DNA of 13,102 bases from assembly GCA_012514595.1 (NCBI GenBank), contig JAAYZZ010000101.1, positions 1 to 13,102 on the forward strand, given 5' to 3'. Below, piece by piece: positions 7,395 through 13,102 of the stretch. Made by a program: the position numbers and the translations under genes. How positions within the stretch are numbered: position 1 is the first letter of the stretch; each line of letters starts with the position of its first letter. The stretch is from Elusimicrobiota bacterium (GTDB lineage Bacteria; Omnitrophota; Gorgyraeia; Zapsychrales; Fredricksoniimonadaceae). The notes beneath the pieces were generated by a model, which saw nothing but the letters and a program-made list of their open reading frames with translations, did not search any database and was not told the origin of the DNA.

Positions 7395-10016
7395 ATGGGG
7401 CAGGAGGGCGAGGGCAATACCGGACTTCGCGGGCTGGATCATATCCTCCGGGGGGTGAGGCTGGGGGACAATGTCGTCTTCCGCGTGGATACTATTGAAG
7501 AGTATCGGCGTCTTGTCATTCCCTTTGCAGAGGCCGCCCAGGGCCGGGACAAGCCCTTGGTCTATTTCCGTTTTGCAGACCATCCGGATCTTCTTCCCGA
7601 GGCCATCCGGGCCCGGCGATATGTTCTGCATCCCCAGGCCGGGTTCGAGACATTCATTACCGAGATCCTGGATGTCATCGAGCGCTGCGGGAAGGGGGCT
7701 TTCTACGTCTTTGATTCGCTTTCCGAACTGGCGGTGGACTGGTCCAGCGACCGCATGCTGGGGAATTTCTTCATGATCACCTGTCCGTATCTTTTTGAAC
7801 TCGATACGGTCGCCTATTTCGCGCTTCTTCGCAATCAACATACAGCCCTTGCGACCGACGCCATCCAGAGAACCGCCCAGGTCGTTCTGGATGTGTATCA
7901 GAACAACGGGACGTTCTATGTTCACCCTCTCAAGGTCGACGGGCGCCATTCTCCGACGATGTACATGCTCCATAAGTGGGAAGGGGCGATGTTCATTCCT
8001 GTGACCCGCAGCGCCGAGATCACCGAGATCCTTGCGGGCCTCCCGCATCCCTGGCTCGACTTTTCCCTGCAGCATCGGGACATCTGGACCCGTCACCTCA
8101 TGCGTGCCCAGGAGCTTGTCAGGGACGAGGGGTCCGGGCCGGCCGCGGCCCTGAAGGACCGGGAGTTCTTTCTTCATCTTTTGCGGATGCTTGTCACGCG
8201 TGATCCCCAGCTTTTGTCGCTGGCTGAGAAATATCTGGATATGACGGATGTCGTGAATATCGGAAAAAGGATGATCGGGACGGGGCTGATCGGCGGGAAG
8301 TCTGCGGGAATGCTCATTGCCCGGGCGGTCCTTCGCAAGACCGACCCCGCGTGGGAAGACAAGCTTGAGGCGCATGATTCCTTTTTTATCGGGGCGGATG
8401 TTTTTTATACCTATCTGATCCGGAACAAGTGCTGGTGGATCCGTCGGAGGCTGAAGACGGCGGATGACGGACTTCGCATGGCCGCGGAGGCGCGCGAGCG
8501 GATCCTTTCGGGGGAGTTCACGGATGACACCCGCGCCCAGTTCATGGGCATGCTCCAGTATTTCGGTCAGGCCCCGATCATTGTTCGATCGTCGAGCCTT
8601 CTGGAAGATGCGTACGGAAACGCCTTTTCGGGAAAATACGACAGCGTCTTCTGCGCGAACCAGGGGACGCCCGAGGAGCGTCTCAAGAATTTTATGGCTG
8701 CGGTCCGGACCGTCTATGCGAGTACGATGAGTCCCGAGGCCTTGGCCTACCGTGCCCATTGGGGACTGATGGACCGGGACGAACAGATGGGGCTCCTGGT
8801 CCAGCGGGTATCAGGAGCGGTCTACGGGACAAGATGTTTTCCGCAGGTCGCGGGGGTCGGGTTCTCGTATAATCCCTTCGTCTGGAGCCGCGATATCGAT
8901 CCGGAGGCCGGGATGCTCCGCATCGTTTTTGGCCTCGGGACCCGGGCTGTGGACAGGATCGATGATGATTATACGCGGATCGTGGCGTTGAACGCGCCGT
9001 CGCGGCGTCCGGAGATGAGCGGAGGGGATGTCAGAAAATACACACAGCACAAGGTCGATGTCCTCGACCTTCAGGCCAATACGCATGCGAGCTGCGATTT
9101 TGCCGATGCCGTCGGCGGGGTGCCCGGGTTGCCTCTGGAGATCTTCGCCTCCCGCGACCCCGAGATGGAACGGTATGCCGTTACGGAGGGGCGCCAGGAC
9201 CTCTTTCCCTGGGTGCTGACCTTTGACGATCTTCTCTCGCGCCGGGAATTCGTTGAGGACATGCGCGGACTCCTGAAGACCCTTCAGGAGGCCTATGCCT
9301 ATCCGGTGGACATCGAGTTCACGGCGAACTTTACGGATGAAAGCCAGTACAGGATCAATCTCCTGCAGTGCCGGCCGTTCCAGGTGAAGGGGAATATTCT
9401 GAGCATCGAGAAGCCGGGGGCCATTGATCCCGAGGGGATCATTCTGGAGTCGTCGGGACCGGTCATCGGCAGCAGCCGCGCCATCACGGTGGACCGCTTG
9501 ATCTATGTTGTTCCGGAGGCCTACGCGAAGCTGAATGAAAGTCAGCGGTATTCGGTCGCTCGTTTGGTCGGGAGGCTGACGCATCTCAAGGAGGGGGAGC
9601 GGGTCCCGACGATCCTTTTGGCCGGTCCGGGACGCTGGGCCACAACAACGCCCTTTCTTGGCGTTCCGGTGTCTTTTGCGGAGATCAGTCGTGTCTCGGT
9701 GCTGTGCGAGATTGCGGTCATGCATGCGGGCCTGGCCCCGGAGATCTCGCTTGGCACGCATTTCTTCAACGATCTCGTCGAGGCGGATATGCTGTATTTC
9801 GGGCTGCATCCGGACCGCGAGGGCAATATCCTTGACCCCGGCTTTTTCGGCCGGGTACCGAACAGCCTGGCCCGGCTCCTGCCCGATGCGGAGCGCTGGG
9901 GAGATGTTGTTCGCGTCATCGAGACATCCTCTGTTGGTGAGGGCATGGGCGTTCATTTTCATACGGATGTTCTCAAACAGAGCGCGGTCTGTTATCTGGC
10001 ACCCCTGCGGTCATAA
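7395..10016 (+). CDS. PEP synthase/PPDK-type ATP-grasp protein with degenerate KaiC-like N-terminal domain
   Basis: The ATG at 7395 has a strong AAGGAGG (7380-7386) 8 bases upstream. Residues 12-225 resemble a RecA/KaiC-type ATPase: GLDHILRGVRLGDNVVF, a Walker-B-like GAFYVFDSLSEL (101-112), and AIQRTAQVVLDVYQ (156-169). The Walker A loop GxxGxGKT is absent; the equivalent place reads RVDTIEEYRRL, so ATP binding there is unlikely. Residues about 290-662 are a PPDK/PEP-synthase N-terminal ATP-grasp domain: GGKSAGM (300-306), IIVRSSSLLEDAYGNAFSGKYDS (start 395), LLVQRVSGAVYG (467-478), VFGLGTRAVD (511-520), VDIEFT (638-643) and QCRPF (658-662). The usual phosphohistidine domain (TSGGxxCHAA) and C-terminal PEP barrel are missing. 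Instead residues about 680-873 carry AGPGRWATTTPFLGVPVSFAEIS and LGTHFFNDL. It probably phosphorylates or pyrophosphorylates something with ATP, but it is not a normal PEP synthase. Substrate unknown. Confidence 0.87.
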   Translation: MGQEGEGNTGLRGLDHILRGVRLGDNVVFRVDTIEEYRRLVIPFAEAAQGRDKPLVYFRFADHPDLLPEAIRARRYVLHPQAGFETFITEILDVIERCGKGAFYVFDSLSELAVDWSSDRMLGNFFMITCPYLFELDTVAYFALLRNQHTALATDAIQRTAQVVLDVYQNNGTFYVHPLKVDGRHSPTMYMLHKWEGAMFIPVTRSAEITEILAGLPHPWLDFSLQHRDIWTRHLMRAQELVRDEGSGPAAALKDREFFLHLLRMLVTRDPQLLSLAEKYLDMTDVVNIGKRMIGTGLIGGKSAGMLIARAVLRKTDPAWEDKLEAHDSFFIGADVFYTYLIRNKCWWIRRRLKTADDGLRMAAEARERILSGEFTDDTRAQFMGMLQYFGQAPIIVRSSSLLEDAYGNAFSGKYDSVFCANQGTPEERLKNFMAAVRTVYASTMSPEALAYRAHWGLMDRDEQMGLLVQRVSGAVYGTRCFPQVAGVGFSYNPFVWSRDIDPEAGMLRIVFGLGTRAVDRIDDDYTRIVALNAPSRRPEMSGGDVRKYTQHKVDVLDLQANTHASCDFADAVGGVPGLPLEIFASRDPEMERYAVTEGRQDLFPWVLTFDDLLSRREFVEDMRGLLKTLQEAYAYPVDIEFTANFTDESQYRINLLQCRPFQVKGNILSIEKPGAIDPEGIILESSGPVIGSSRAITVDRLIYVVPEAYAKLNESQRYSVARLVGRLTHLKEGERVPTILLAGPGRWATTTPFLGVPVSFAEISRVSVLCEIAVMHAGLAPEISLGTHFFNDLVEADMLYFGLHPDREGNILDPGFFGRVPNSLARLLPDAERWGDVVRVIETSSVGEGMGVHFHTDVLKQSAVCYLAPLRS

Positions 10017-10025
10017 TTTGCGAAT

Positions 10026-10050
10026 ACGGGATCTGTTTCCCTCCGTTTTT
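10026..10050 (+). terminator. Weak intrinsic-terminator-like element after the ATP-grasp gene
   Basis: ACGGG (10026-10030) can pair with TCCGT (10042-10046), one pair being G-U, across an 11-base loop. A run of five T follows (10046-10050), then more T-rich sequence. The stem is short, so termination here is doubtful. Confidence 0.25.
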
Positions 10051-10074
10051 CCTGTTTTCGTTGTTTCGATCGGG

Positions 10075-10083
10075 TGTTATACT
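10075..10083 (+). promoter_or_regulatory. Extended -10 promoter for the tRNA-Pro transcript
   Basis: TGTTATACT fits the extended -10 form TGn-TATACT, five of six to TATAAT. The -35 region is T-rich (around 10053-10066) but has no good hexamer at 17 bases, as often seen with extended -10 promoters. The transcript would carry about 115 bases of leader before the tRNA. Confidence 0.5.
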
Positions 10084-10098
10084 AGCGGCCATTAAACG

Positions 10099-10114
10099 CC
10101 CCGGATATCCGGGG
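10099..10114 (+). repeat. Perfect 16-base palindrome in tRNA leader
   Basis: CCCCGGATATCCGGGG is a perfect palindrome. As RNA it forms a six-pair G/C stem with an AUAU loop. It lies about 10 bases after the predicted transcription start, so it could be a stable 5' cap hairpin or a DNA-binding site. The following GGGGTTCGAG resembles a tRNA T-arm but no matching rest of a tRNA is present. Confidence 0.5.
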
Positions 10115-10161
10115 TTCGAGAGTCCTCATCTTCAGTTCTTGTCTCAAGGAGGGATCCCGAC

Positions 10162-10190
10162 GTTCGGCCGTGGTTCTCGAACGGCCGGAT
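10162..10190 (+). repeat. Stem-loop just before tRNA-Pro
   Basis: CGGCCGT (10165-10171) pairs exactly with ACGGCCG (10181-10187) around a 9-base loop, and flanking GTT/GAT extend the stem to about ten pairs with wobbles. It ends 14 bases before the mature tRNA 5' end and lacks a T-run, so it is not a terminator. It may matter for 5' leader processing. An unpaired AAGGAGG (10146-10152) lies just before it with no start codon at usable distance. Confidence 0.4.
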
Positions 10191-10204
10191 GGGGGCCCGC
10201 ATTT

Positions 10205-10281
10205 CGGGAAGTAGCGCAGCTGGCTAGCGCACTTGCTTTGGGAGCAAGGGGTCCCGGGTTCAAATCCCGGCTTCCCGACCA
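10205..10281 (+). tRNA. tRNA-Pro (anticodon UGG), CCA encoded
   Basis: The 77 bases fold into a complete cloverleaf. The acceptor stem is CGGGAAG/CTTCCCG with the C1-G72 pair typical of bacterial tRNA-Pro, the D-arm is GCGC-AGCTGGCTA-GCGC, the anticodon arm CTTGC-TTTGGGA-GCAAG, the variable loop GGGTC, and the T-arm CCGGG-TTCAAAT-CCCGG. The anticodon TGG is at 10239-10241, followed by G37. Discriminator A and genome-encoded CCA occupy 10278-10281. A T5 run follows immediately (10282-10286). It is not a queuosine tRNA (those have GUN anticodons), so its nearness to the que genes is not functional. Confidence 0.98.
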
Positions 10282-10304
10282 TTTTTCTCTTCCCAAGGAG
10301 CCCT

Positions 10305-10631
10305 GTGTCCCCGTCTTTGTCATTCCGTTCCTTTCGTGTTGTGGAGCAGTGCCCGCTGATCCGGGGCGCCGTCTGGTTAATAGCCGGACGGTTCTGGCCT
10401 GCAGTCCTCGCTGCCTGTTTTTCTCTCTCGATCATCGGGCATTGGGCGGAGGTCCGGCCCGAGGGGTCTTCCGCCCTCTTTCTGAGGATCGGGTTCCTTC
10501 TTCTTCGACGGGGAGGGGGCCATCAGACCCCATCGACCGGCACGAGTTCCCGGAAGAGATCGTCCGCTTCGTGGGCTGGAAAAGATAACGGGATTCTTTC
10601 TTGCCCGGGAGAAAATCCTTTTGTAACGTGA
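10305..10631 (+). CDS. Doubtful small ORF, possible remnant of a membrane-protein gene
   Basis: This ORF fills most of the 369-base gap between tRNA-Pro and the next gene. A GTG start has AAGGAG (10295-10300) 4 bases upstream, the same arrangement as the convincing gene at 10651. The 108-residue translation contains a hydrophobic stretch (AVWLIAGRFWPAVLAACFSLSII). Codons from about 10344 to 10495 end in G or C about three times in four by hand count, like real genes here; after that this frame reads arginine- and serine-rich and looks non-coding. In the frame two bases later, 10526-10588 reads very protein-like (IDRHEFPEEIVRFVGWKR then stop). So the piece may be an old gene broken by frameshifts, or chance. 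No family is recognised. Confidence 0.28.
   Translation: MSPSLSFRSFRVVEQCPLIRGAVWLIAGRFWPAVLAACFSLSIIGHWAEVRPEGSSALFLRIGFLLLRRGGGHQTPSTGTSSRKRSSASWAGKDNGILSCPGENPFVT
10369..10391 (+). repeat. Eight-pair hairpin downstream of tRNA-Pro
   Basis: CCGTCTGG (10369-10376) pairs with CCGGACGG (10384-10391), with one G-U pair, around a TTAATAG loop. There is no T-run after it. It may be a processing or stability element of the tRNA transcript, or simply part of the small ORF that overlaps it. Confidence 0.3.
10444..10476 (+). terminator. G/C-rich hairpin with weak pyrimidine tail
   Basis: GGGCGGA (10444-10450) is perfectly complementary to TCCGCCC (10470-10476), with 19 bases between that can fold further. 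TCTTTCT follows. It could end the tRNA transcript before the gene at 10651, but the T-tract is poor and the loop long. Confidence 0.25.
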
Positions 10632-10650
10632 TGTCAGACAAAGGAGTGCT

Positions 10651-13041
10651 GTGAGAGCCGATCTGCACGTTCACTGCAAATATTCCTCCAAATCGGCGGA
10701 CCAGGTCCTCAAGAAATTCGGGACCCAGGAGTCCTACACCGAGGTGGAGGAGGTGTACCGTACCGCCAAGTCCAATGGCATGGACCTGGTGACGATCACG
10801 GACCACAATGCCATCGGCGGGGCATTGGAGCTTGTACGCCATCATCCCGATGACTGTTTTTTGGGCGTTGAGATCACGACGTGTTTTCCCGAGGACGGAT
10901 GTGCGGTCCATGTCCTGGTCTATGACTTCACCGAGGAGCAGTTCACGCACATGGACCGTATCCGCGGCGACATCTATGAGCTTCGCGATTATATCCGTCG
11001 GGAAGGGCTCCCGTACTCTGTGGCGCATGCGACCTACAGCGTGAACGGAAAGCTCTCGCTTTCGACGATCGAGAAGCTTATTCTTCTTTTCGATGTCTTT
11101 GAGACCATCAACGGCACACGGGTCGCGACCTACAATGATCTCCTCAAGAAGGTCCTTCTGGGATTGACCCCTGAAAAGATCGGGGAGCTCAGGGACCGCC
11201 ACGGGATCGATCCCTTCTCCGATACCCCCTGGATCAAGGGGTTTACGGGAGGGTCGGATGAGCACGCCGGGCTTTTTATCGGAGAGACCTTTACGTCGGG
11301 CGAGGCCTCGACCAAAGAGGAGTTCCTCCGGGCCCTTCGGAGGGGCCGCACGGACAGCGGGGGACGCAGCAACGATTACCGGACCCAGGTCTACACGTTC
11401 CTCAAGATCGCCTACCATTTCTCGAGGACAAAAAAGGCGCGCGGCATGCGCCAGGTATGGAACGAGATCTGCGGGGCGATCTTCGAGGGTGCCCCCCTGA
11501 ACTGGAAGACACAGCTGAAGATCGAGCATTTGAAGCGGAGCCGTCGCGGCAAGACCCGGATCATCGCCTCCCAGGCGAGCCGTCTGATCAAGCGCCTGGT
11601 CCAGGATCCGCCCCTGTCGCATCGCGAGAAGATCGATCTCATTTATACGACGGTGGCGGGGTTCGAGGACGATCTCTTTATCGCGAACTTTGACGGGTTC
11701 CGGGAGGCGTTTGTCCGGGCGGATATCATGAAGCTCTTCAGCAGTCTGACCGCGGCCTTCCGCGCGCTCTTTCTCTCTCTGCCGTTCTTGGGGACGTTCC
11801 GTCATCTGCATCAGTCGAGCCGGATCATGGACGAGTTCCGCCAGGCCTTCCTGGGGCCCCGTGCCCTGGGCGACAAGAAGGTCCTCTGGTTCACGGATAC
11901 TTTCGGGGATCTCAACGGTGTTTCCGTCACGCTGGATACTGTTGTCGCGCGGGCGGCCCGGGAGGGGATCCGTGTGCGCCTTGCGGTCACCGAGAGGAAG
12001 GATCTCTCCCCGGCCCCGCATCTCCTGGGCCTTCCGACGGTCTATGAATATGTTCCGGAGTTCTATCCGGATTATTGCCTGCGATTCCCGTCGCTTCTGA
12101 AATCCCTGGAGCGGATCTCGGTTGAAGCCCCGTCGGAGATCATCGTCTCCACCCCGGGGCCTGTGGGGCTCTTGGGTCTTTTGGCCTCGCGGCTTTTCGG
12201 GATCCCCTGCCGGGGGATCTATCATTCGGACTTTACGCGCATGACGGAGTTGAGCCTGAGCGGCGGGTCGTTCGCCAGTCTGGTCCAGGGGTATACGCGC
12301 TGGTTCTATGGCGCCGTGGATGAGGTTCTCGTCCCGACGCATGAGATGATGAAGGCCCTTGTCGTCCGGGGCTATGATCGGGAGCGGATGCGGATCTTCC
12401 CCCGGACGATCGATCTGGAATTGTTCTCTCCCGTTCCGGGGGAGCGCGACGCTCTCCGCCGGGACTGGGGGCTGGAAGAGGGGATGACGCTCCTTTATGT
12501 GGGACGCGTGAGCCGGGACAAGAGCCTGGGGGTTCTTCTGGAGATGTACCGGGAACTTGTCCGCAGGGGAGGGCGCGTGAATCTTGTGATCGCCGGGGAT
12601 GGCCCCATGCTGGAGGAGCTCAGGCAGGAATGCCGGGAGGAGGGGCGTGTCCGATTTGCGGGGCGTCTCAAGCCAGAGGAGCTTCCGCTTCTTTATTCTT
12701 TCTCGGACATTCTTGTTTTTCCGAGCACCATGGACACTTTTGGGATGGCGGTCCTCGAGGCCCAGGCCTGCGGACTTCCGGCCTTGGTCACCAATATGGG
12801 AGGGCCGCAGGAGGTTATCGTCGCCGGGGAGACCGGGACCGTTCTTCCGGCGGGAAAGCCTCTCGTGTGGGTCGAGGAGGTCTTAAGGATCCGCCGGTTG
12901 ATGGAAAAAGAGCCGGCCGCGTACGAACAGATGCGGCGCAGGGCTCGCGAGCAGGTGCGGTCGCGTTTCAGCTGGGACCGGGTGCTCAGGGATTTCTTTT
13001 CTGATCCGCAAGCGAAAGGACTGTCTCAGTCCGGCTCTTGA
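10651..13041 (+). CDS. PHP-domain metallohydrolase fused to GT4 glycosyltransferase
   Basis: The GTG start has AAGGAG (10641-10646) 4 bases upstream and places the first metal ligands at residues 6 and 8, which fixes the start. Residues 1-235 are a PHP domain with a full set of metal ligands: H6 and H8 (DLHVH), D51-H52 (TDHN), E74 (GVEIT), H87, H126 (AHAT) and D203/H205 (SDEH). PHP domains are di- or trinuclear phosphoesterases. Residues about 240-405 are helical, Arg/Lys-rich and not recognised. Residues about 408-780 are a GT-B fold glycosyltransferase of family GT4: FTDTFGDLNGVSVTL (414-428), YHSDF (524-528), YVGRVSRDKSLGVLL (616-630), AGDGPM (648-653) and MDTFGMAVLEAQACGLPAL (694-712), where the first Glu of the E-x7-E motif is Asp. 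This version is typical of MgtA/SQD2-like enzymes using nucleotide sugars for glycolipid synthesis. Cytosolic or membrane-peripheral; no transmembrane helix is evident. The sugar and acceptor cannot be told. Confidence 0.93.
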   Translation: MRADLHVHCKYSSKSADQVLKKFGTQESYTEVEEVYRTAKSNGMDLVTITDHNAIGGALELVRHHPDDCFLGVEITTCFPEDGCAVHVLVYDFTEEQFTHMDRIRGDIYELRDYIRREGLPYSVAHATYSVNGKLSLSTIEKLILLFDVFETINGTRVATYNDLLKKVLLGLTPEKIGELRDRHGIDPFSDTPWIKGFTGGSDEHAGLFIGETFTSGEASTKEEFLRALRRGRTDSGGRSNDYRTQVYTFLKIAYHFSRTKKARGMRQVWNEICGAIFEGAPLNWKTQLKIEHLKRSRRGKTRIIASQASRLIKRLVQDPPLSHREKIDLIYTTVAGFEDDLFIANFDGFREAFVRADIMKLFSSLTAAFRALFLSLPFLGTFRHLHQSSRIMDEFRQAFLGPRALGDKKVLWFTDTFGDLNGVSVTLDTVVARAAREGIRVRLAVTERKDLSPAPHLLGLPTVYEYVPEFYPDYCLRFPSLLKSLERISVEAPSEIIVSTPGPVGLLGLLASRLFGIPCRGIYHSDFTRMTELSLSGGSFASLVQGYTRWFYGAVDEVLVPTHEMMKALVVRGYDRERMRIFPRTIDLELFSPVPGERDALRRDWGLEEGMTLLYVGRVSRDKSLGVLLEMYRELVRRGGRVNLVIAGDGPMLEELRQECREEGRVRFAGRLKPEELPLLYSFSDILVFPSTMDTFGMAVLEAQACGLPALVTNMGGPQEVIVAGETGTVLPAGKPLVWVEEVLRIRRLMEKEPAAYEQMRRRAREQVRSRFSWDRVLRDFFSDPQAKGLSQSGS

Positions 13042-13102
13042 TGGTATATTTATCGGGCCCGTCCTTGTTGAGGGCGGATGAGATGTGCAAGATCTTGTCC
13101 CC
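12986..13102 (-). CDS. Probable C-terminus of a convergent gene entering from the right edge
   Basis: Reading leftward from base 13102, the minus strand stays open for 38 codons and stops with TGA at 12988-12986. The last residues read like a normal soluble protein end (KYTIKSRTETVLSLADQ). In the part outside the plus-strand gene (13102-13043) about 16 of 20 codons end in G or C, as in real genes here, whereas no plus-strand frame there looks coding. If real, it overlaps the 3' end of the PHP-GT4 gene by 56 bases, tail to tail. The stretch is short enough to be open by chance, and no family is recognised. Confidence 0.42.
   Translation of the reverse strand, partial: GDKILHISSALNKDGPDKYTIKSRTETVLSLADQKRNP

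Noticed and set aside
7179..8759. 526-codon minus-strand ORF opposite the ATP-grasp gene
   Set aside because: It is a shadow of the 7395-10016 gene, which has a strong SD and clear ATP-grasp motifs. No family pattern is seen in the minus frame.
10099..10130. Possible second, degenerate tRNA (GGGGTTCGAG resembling a T-arm)
   Set aside because: The T-stem does not pair properly and no acceptor, D-arm or anticodon arm fits around it.
10082..10435. 117-codon minus-strand ORF containing GKPGFEPGTPCSQ
   Set aside because: This is the antisense translation of tRNA-Pro, a well-known source of false proteins in databases. It has no coding signature outside the tRNA.
10061..10588. 175-codon plus-strand ORF running through the tRNA
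   Set aside because: It reads straight through the tRNA gene and its leader. Only its last ~20 codons look coding, and these are discussed with the possible decayed gene.
10432..12342. 636-codon minus-strand ORF opposite the PHP-GT4 gene
   Set aside because: It mirrors the strong codon bias of the plus-strand gene. Its translation is rich in Arg, Pro and Gly with no domain or helix pattern, while the plus strand has full PHP and GT4 motifs.

Overview
The window looks like chromosomal DNA of a moderately G+C-rich, Gram-negative (outer-membrane) bacterium. Codons ending in G or C dominate most genes, and a large AsmA-type envelope protein implies two membranes. The gene mix and the two unusual multidomain proteins resemble uncultivated lineages such as Omnitrophota, but that placement is a guess from gene content and not from a marker gene.

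Positions 1-3927 hold a tight plus-strand cluster: queC (5' end cut off by the window edge, just inside its PP-loop), queE and queF of the preQ0/preQ1 (queuosine precursor) pathway, then rph (RNase PH), a small exported ankyrin-repeat protein, and rdgB (XTP/dITP pyrophosphatase). queC and queE overlap by 4 bases and the other gaps are 13-47 bases, so this is probably one operon. The theme is tRNA modification, tRNA 3'-end trimming and nucleotide-pool cleaning. The ankyrin gene is the odd member: it is predicted to be exported and has weaker G/C preference at third codon positions. An AT-only inverted repeat spans its stop codon and the rdgB start.

Positions 3945-7106 hold a 1053-residue AsmA-like protein on the minus strand, convergent with rdgB (17-base gap). 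A 288-base divergent spacer separates it from an 873-residue plus-strand protein at 7395-10016. That protein combines an N-terminal domain resembling a RecA/KaiC ATPase without Walker A, a PEP-synthase/PPDK-type ATP-grasp domain, and a different C-terminal domain where the phosphohistidine and PEP domains would normally be.

Positions 10017-10650 are mostly non-protein: a likely extended -10 promoter, a structured leader, a complete tRNA-Pro(UGG) with encoded CCA, and a 369-base stretch with only a doubtful small ORF, possibly a decayed gene. Positions 10651-13041 encode a fusion of a PHP metallohydrolase domain (all metal ligands visible) with a GT4 glycosyltransferase. At the right edge a minus-strand frame with coding-like codon use may be the C-terminus of a convergent gene.

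No IS element, CRISPR array, phage gene or attachment site was seen. The best candidates for new biology are the pseudo-KaiC/ATP-grasp protein and the PHP-GT4 fusion.
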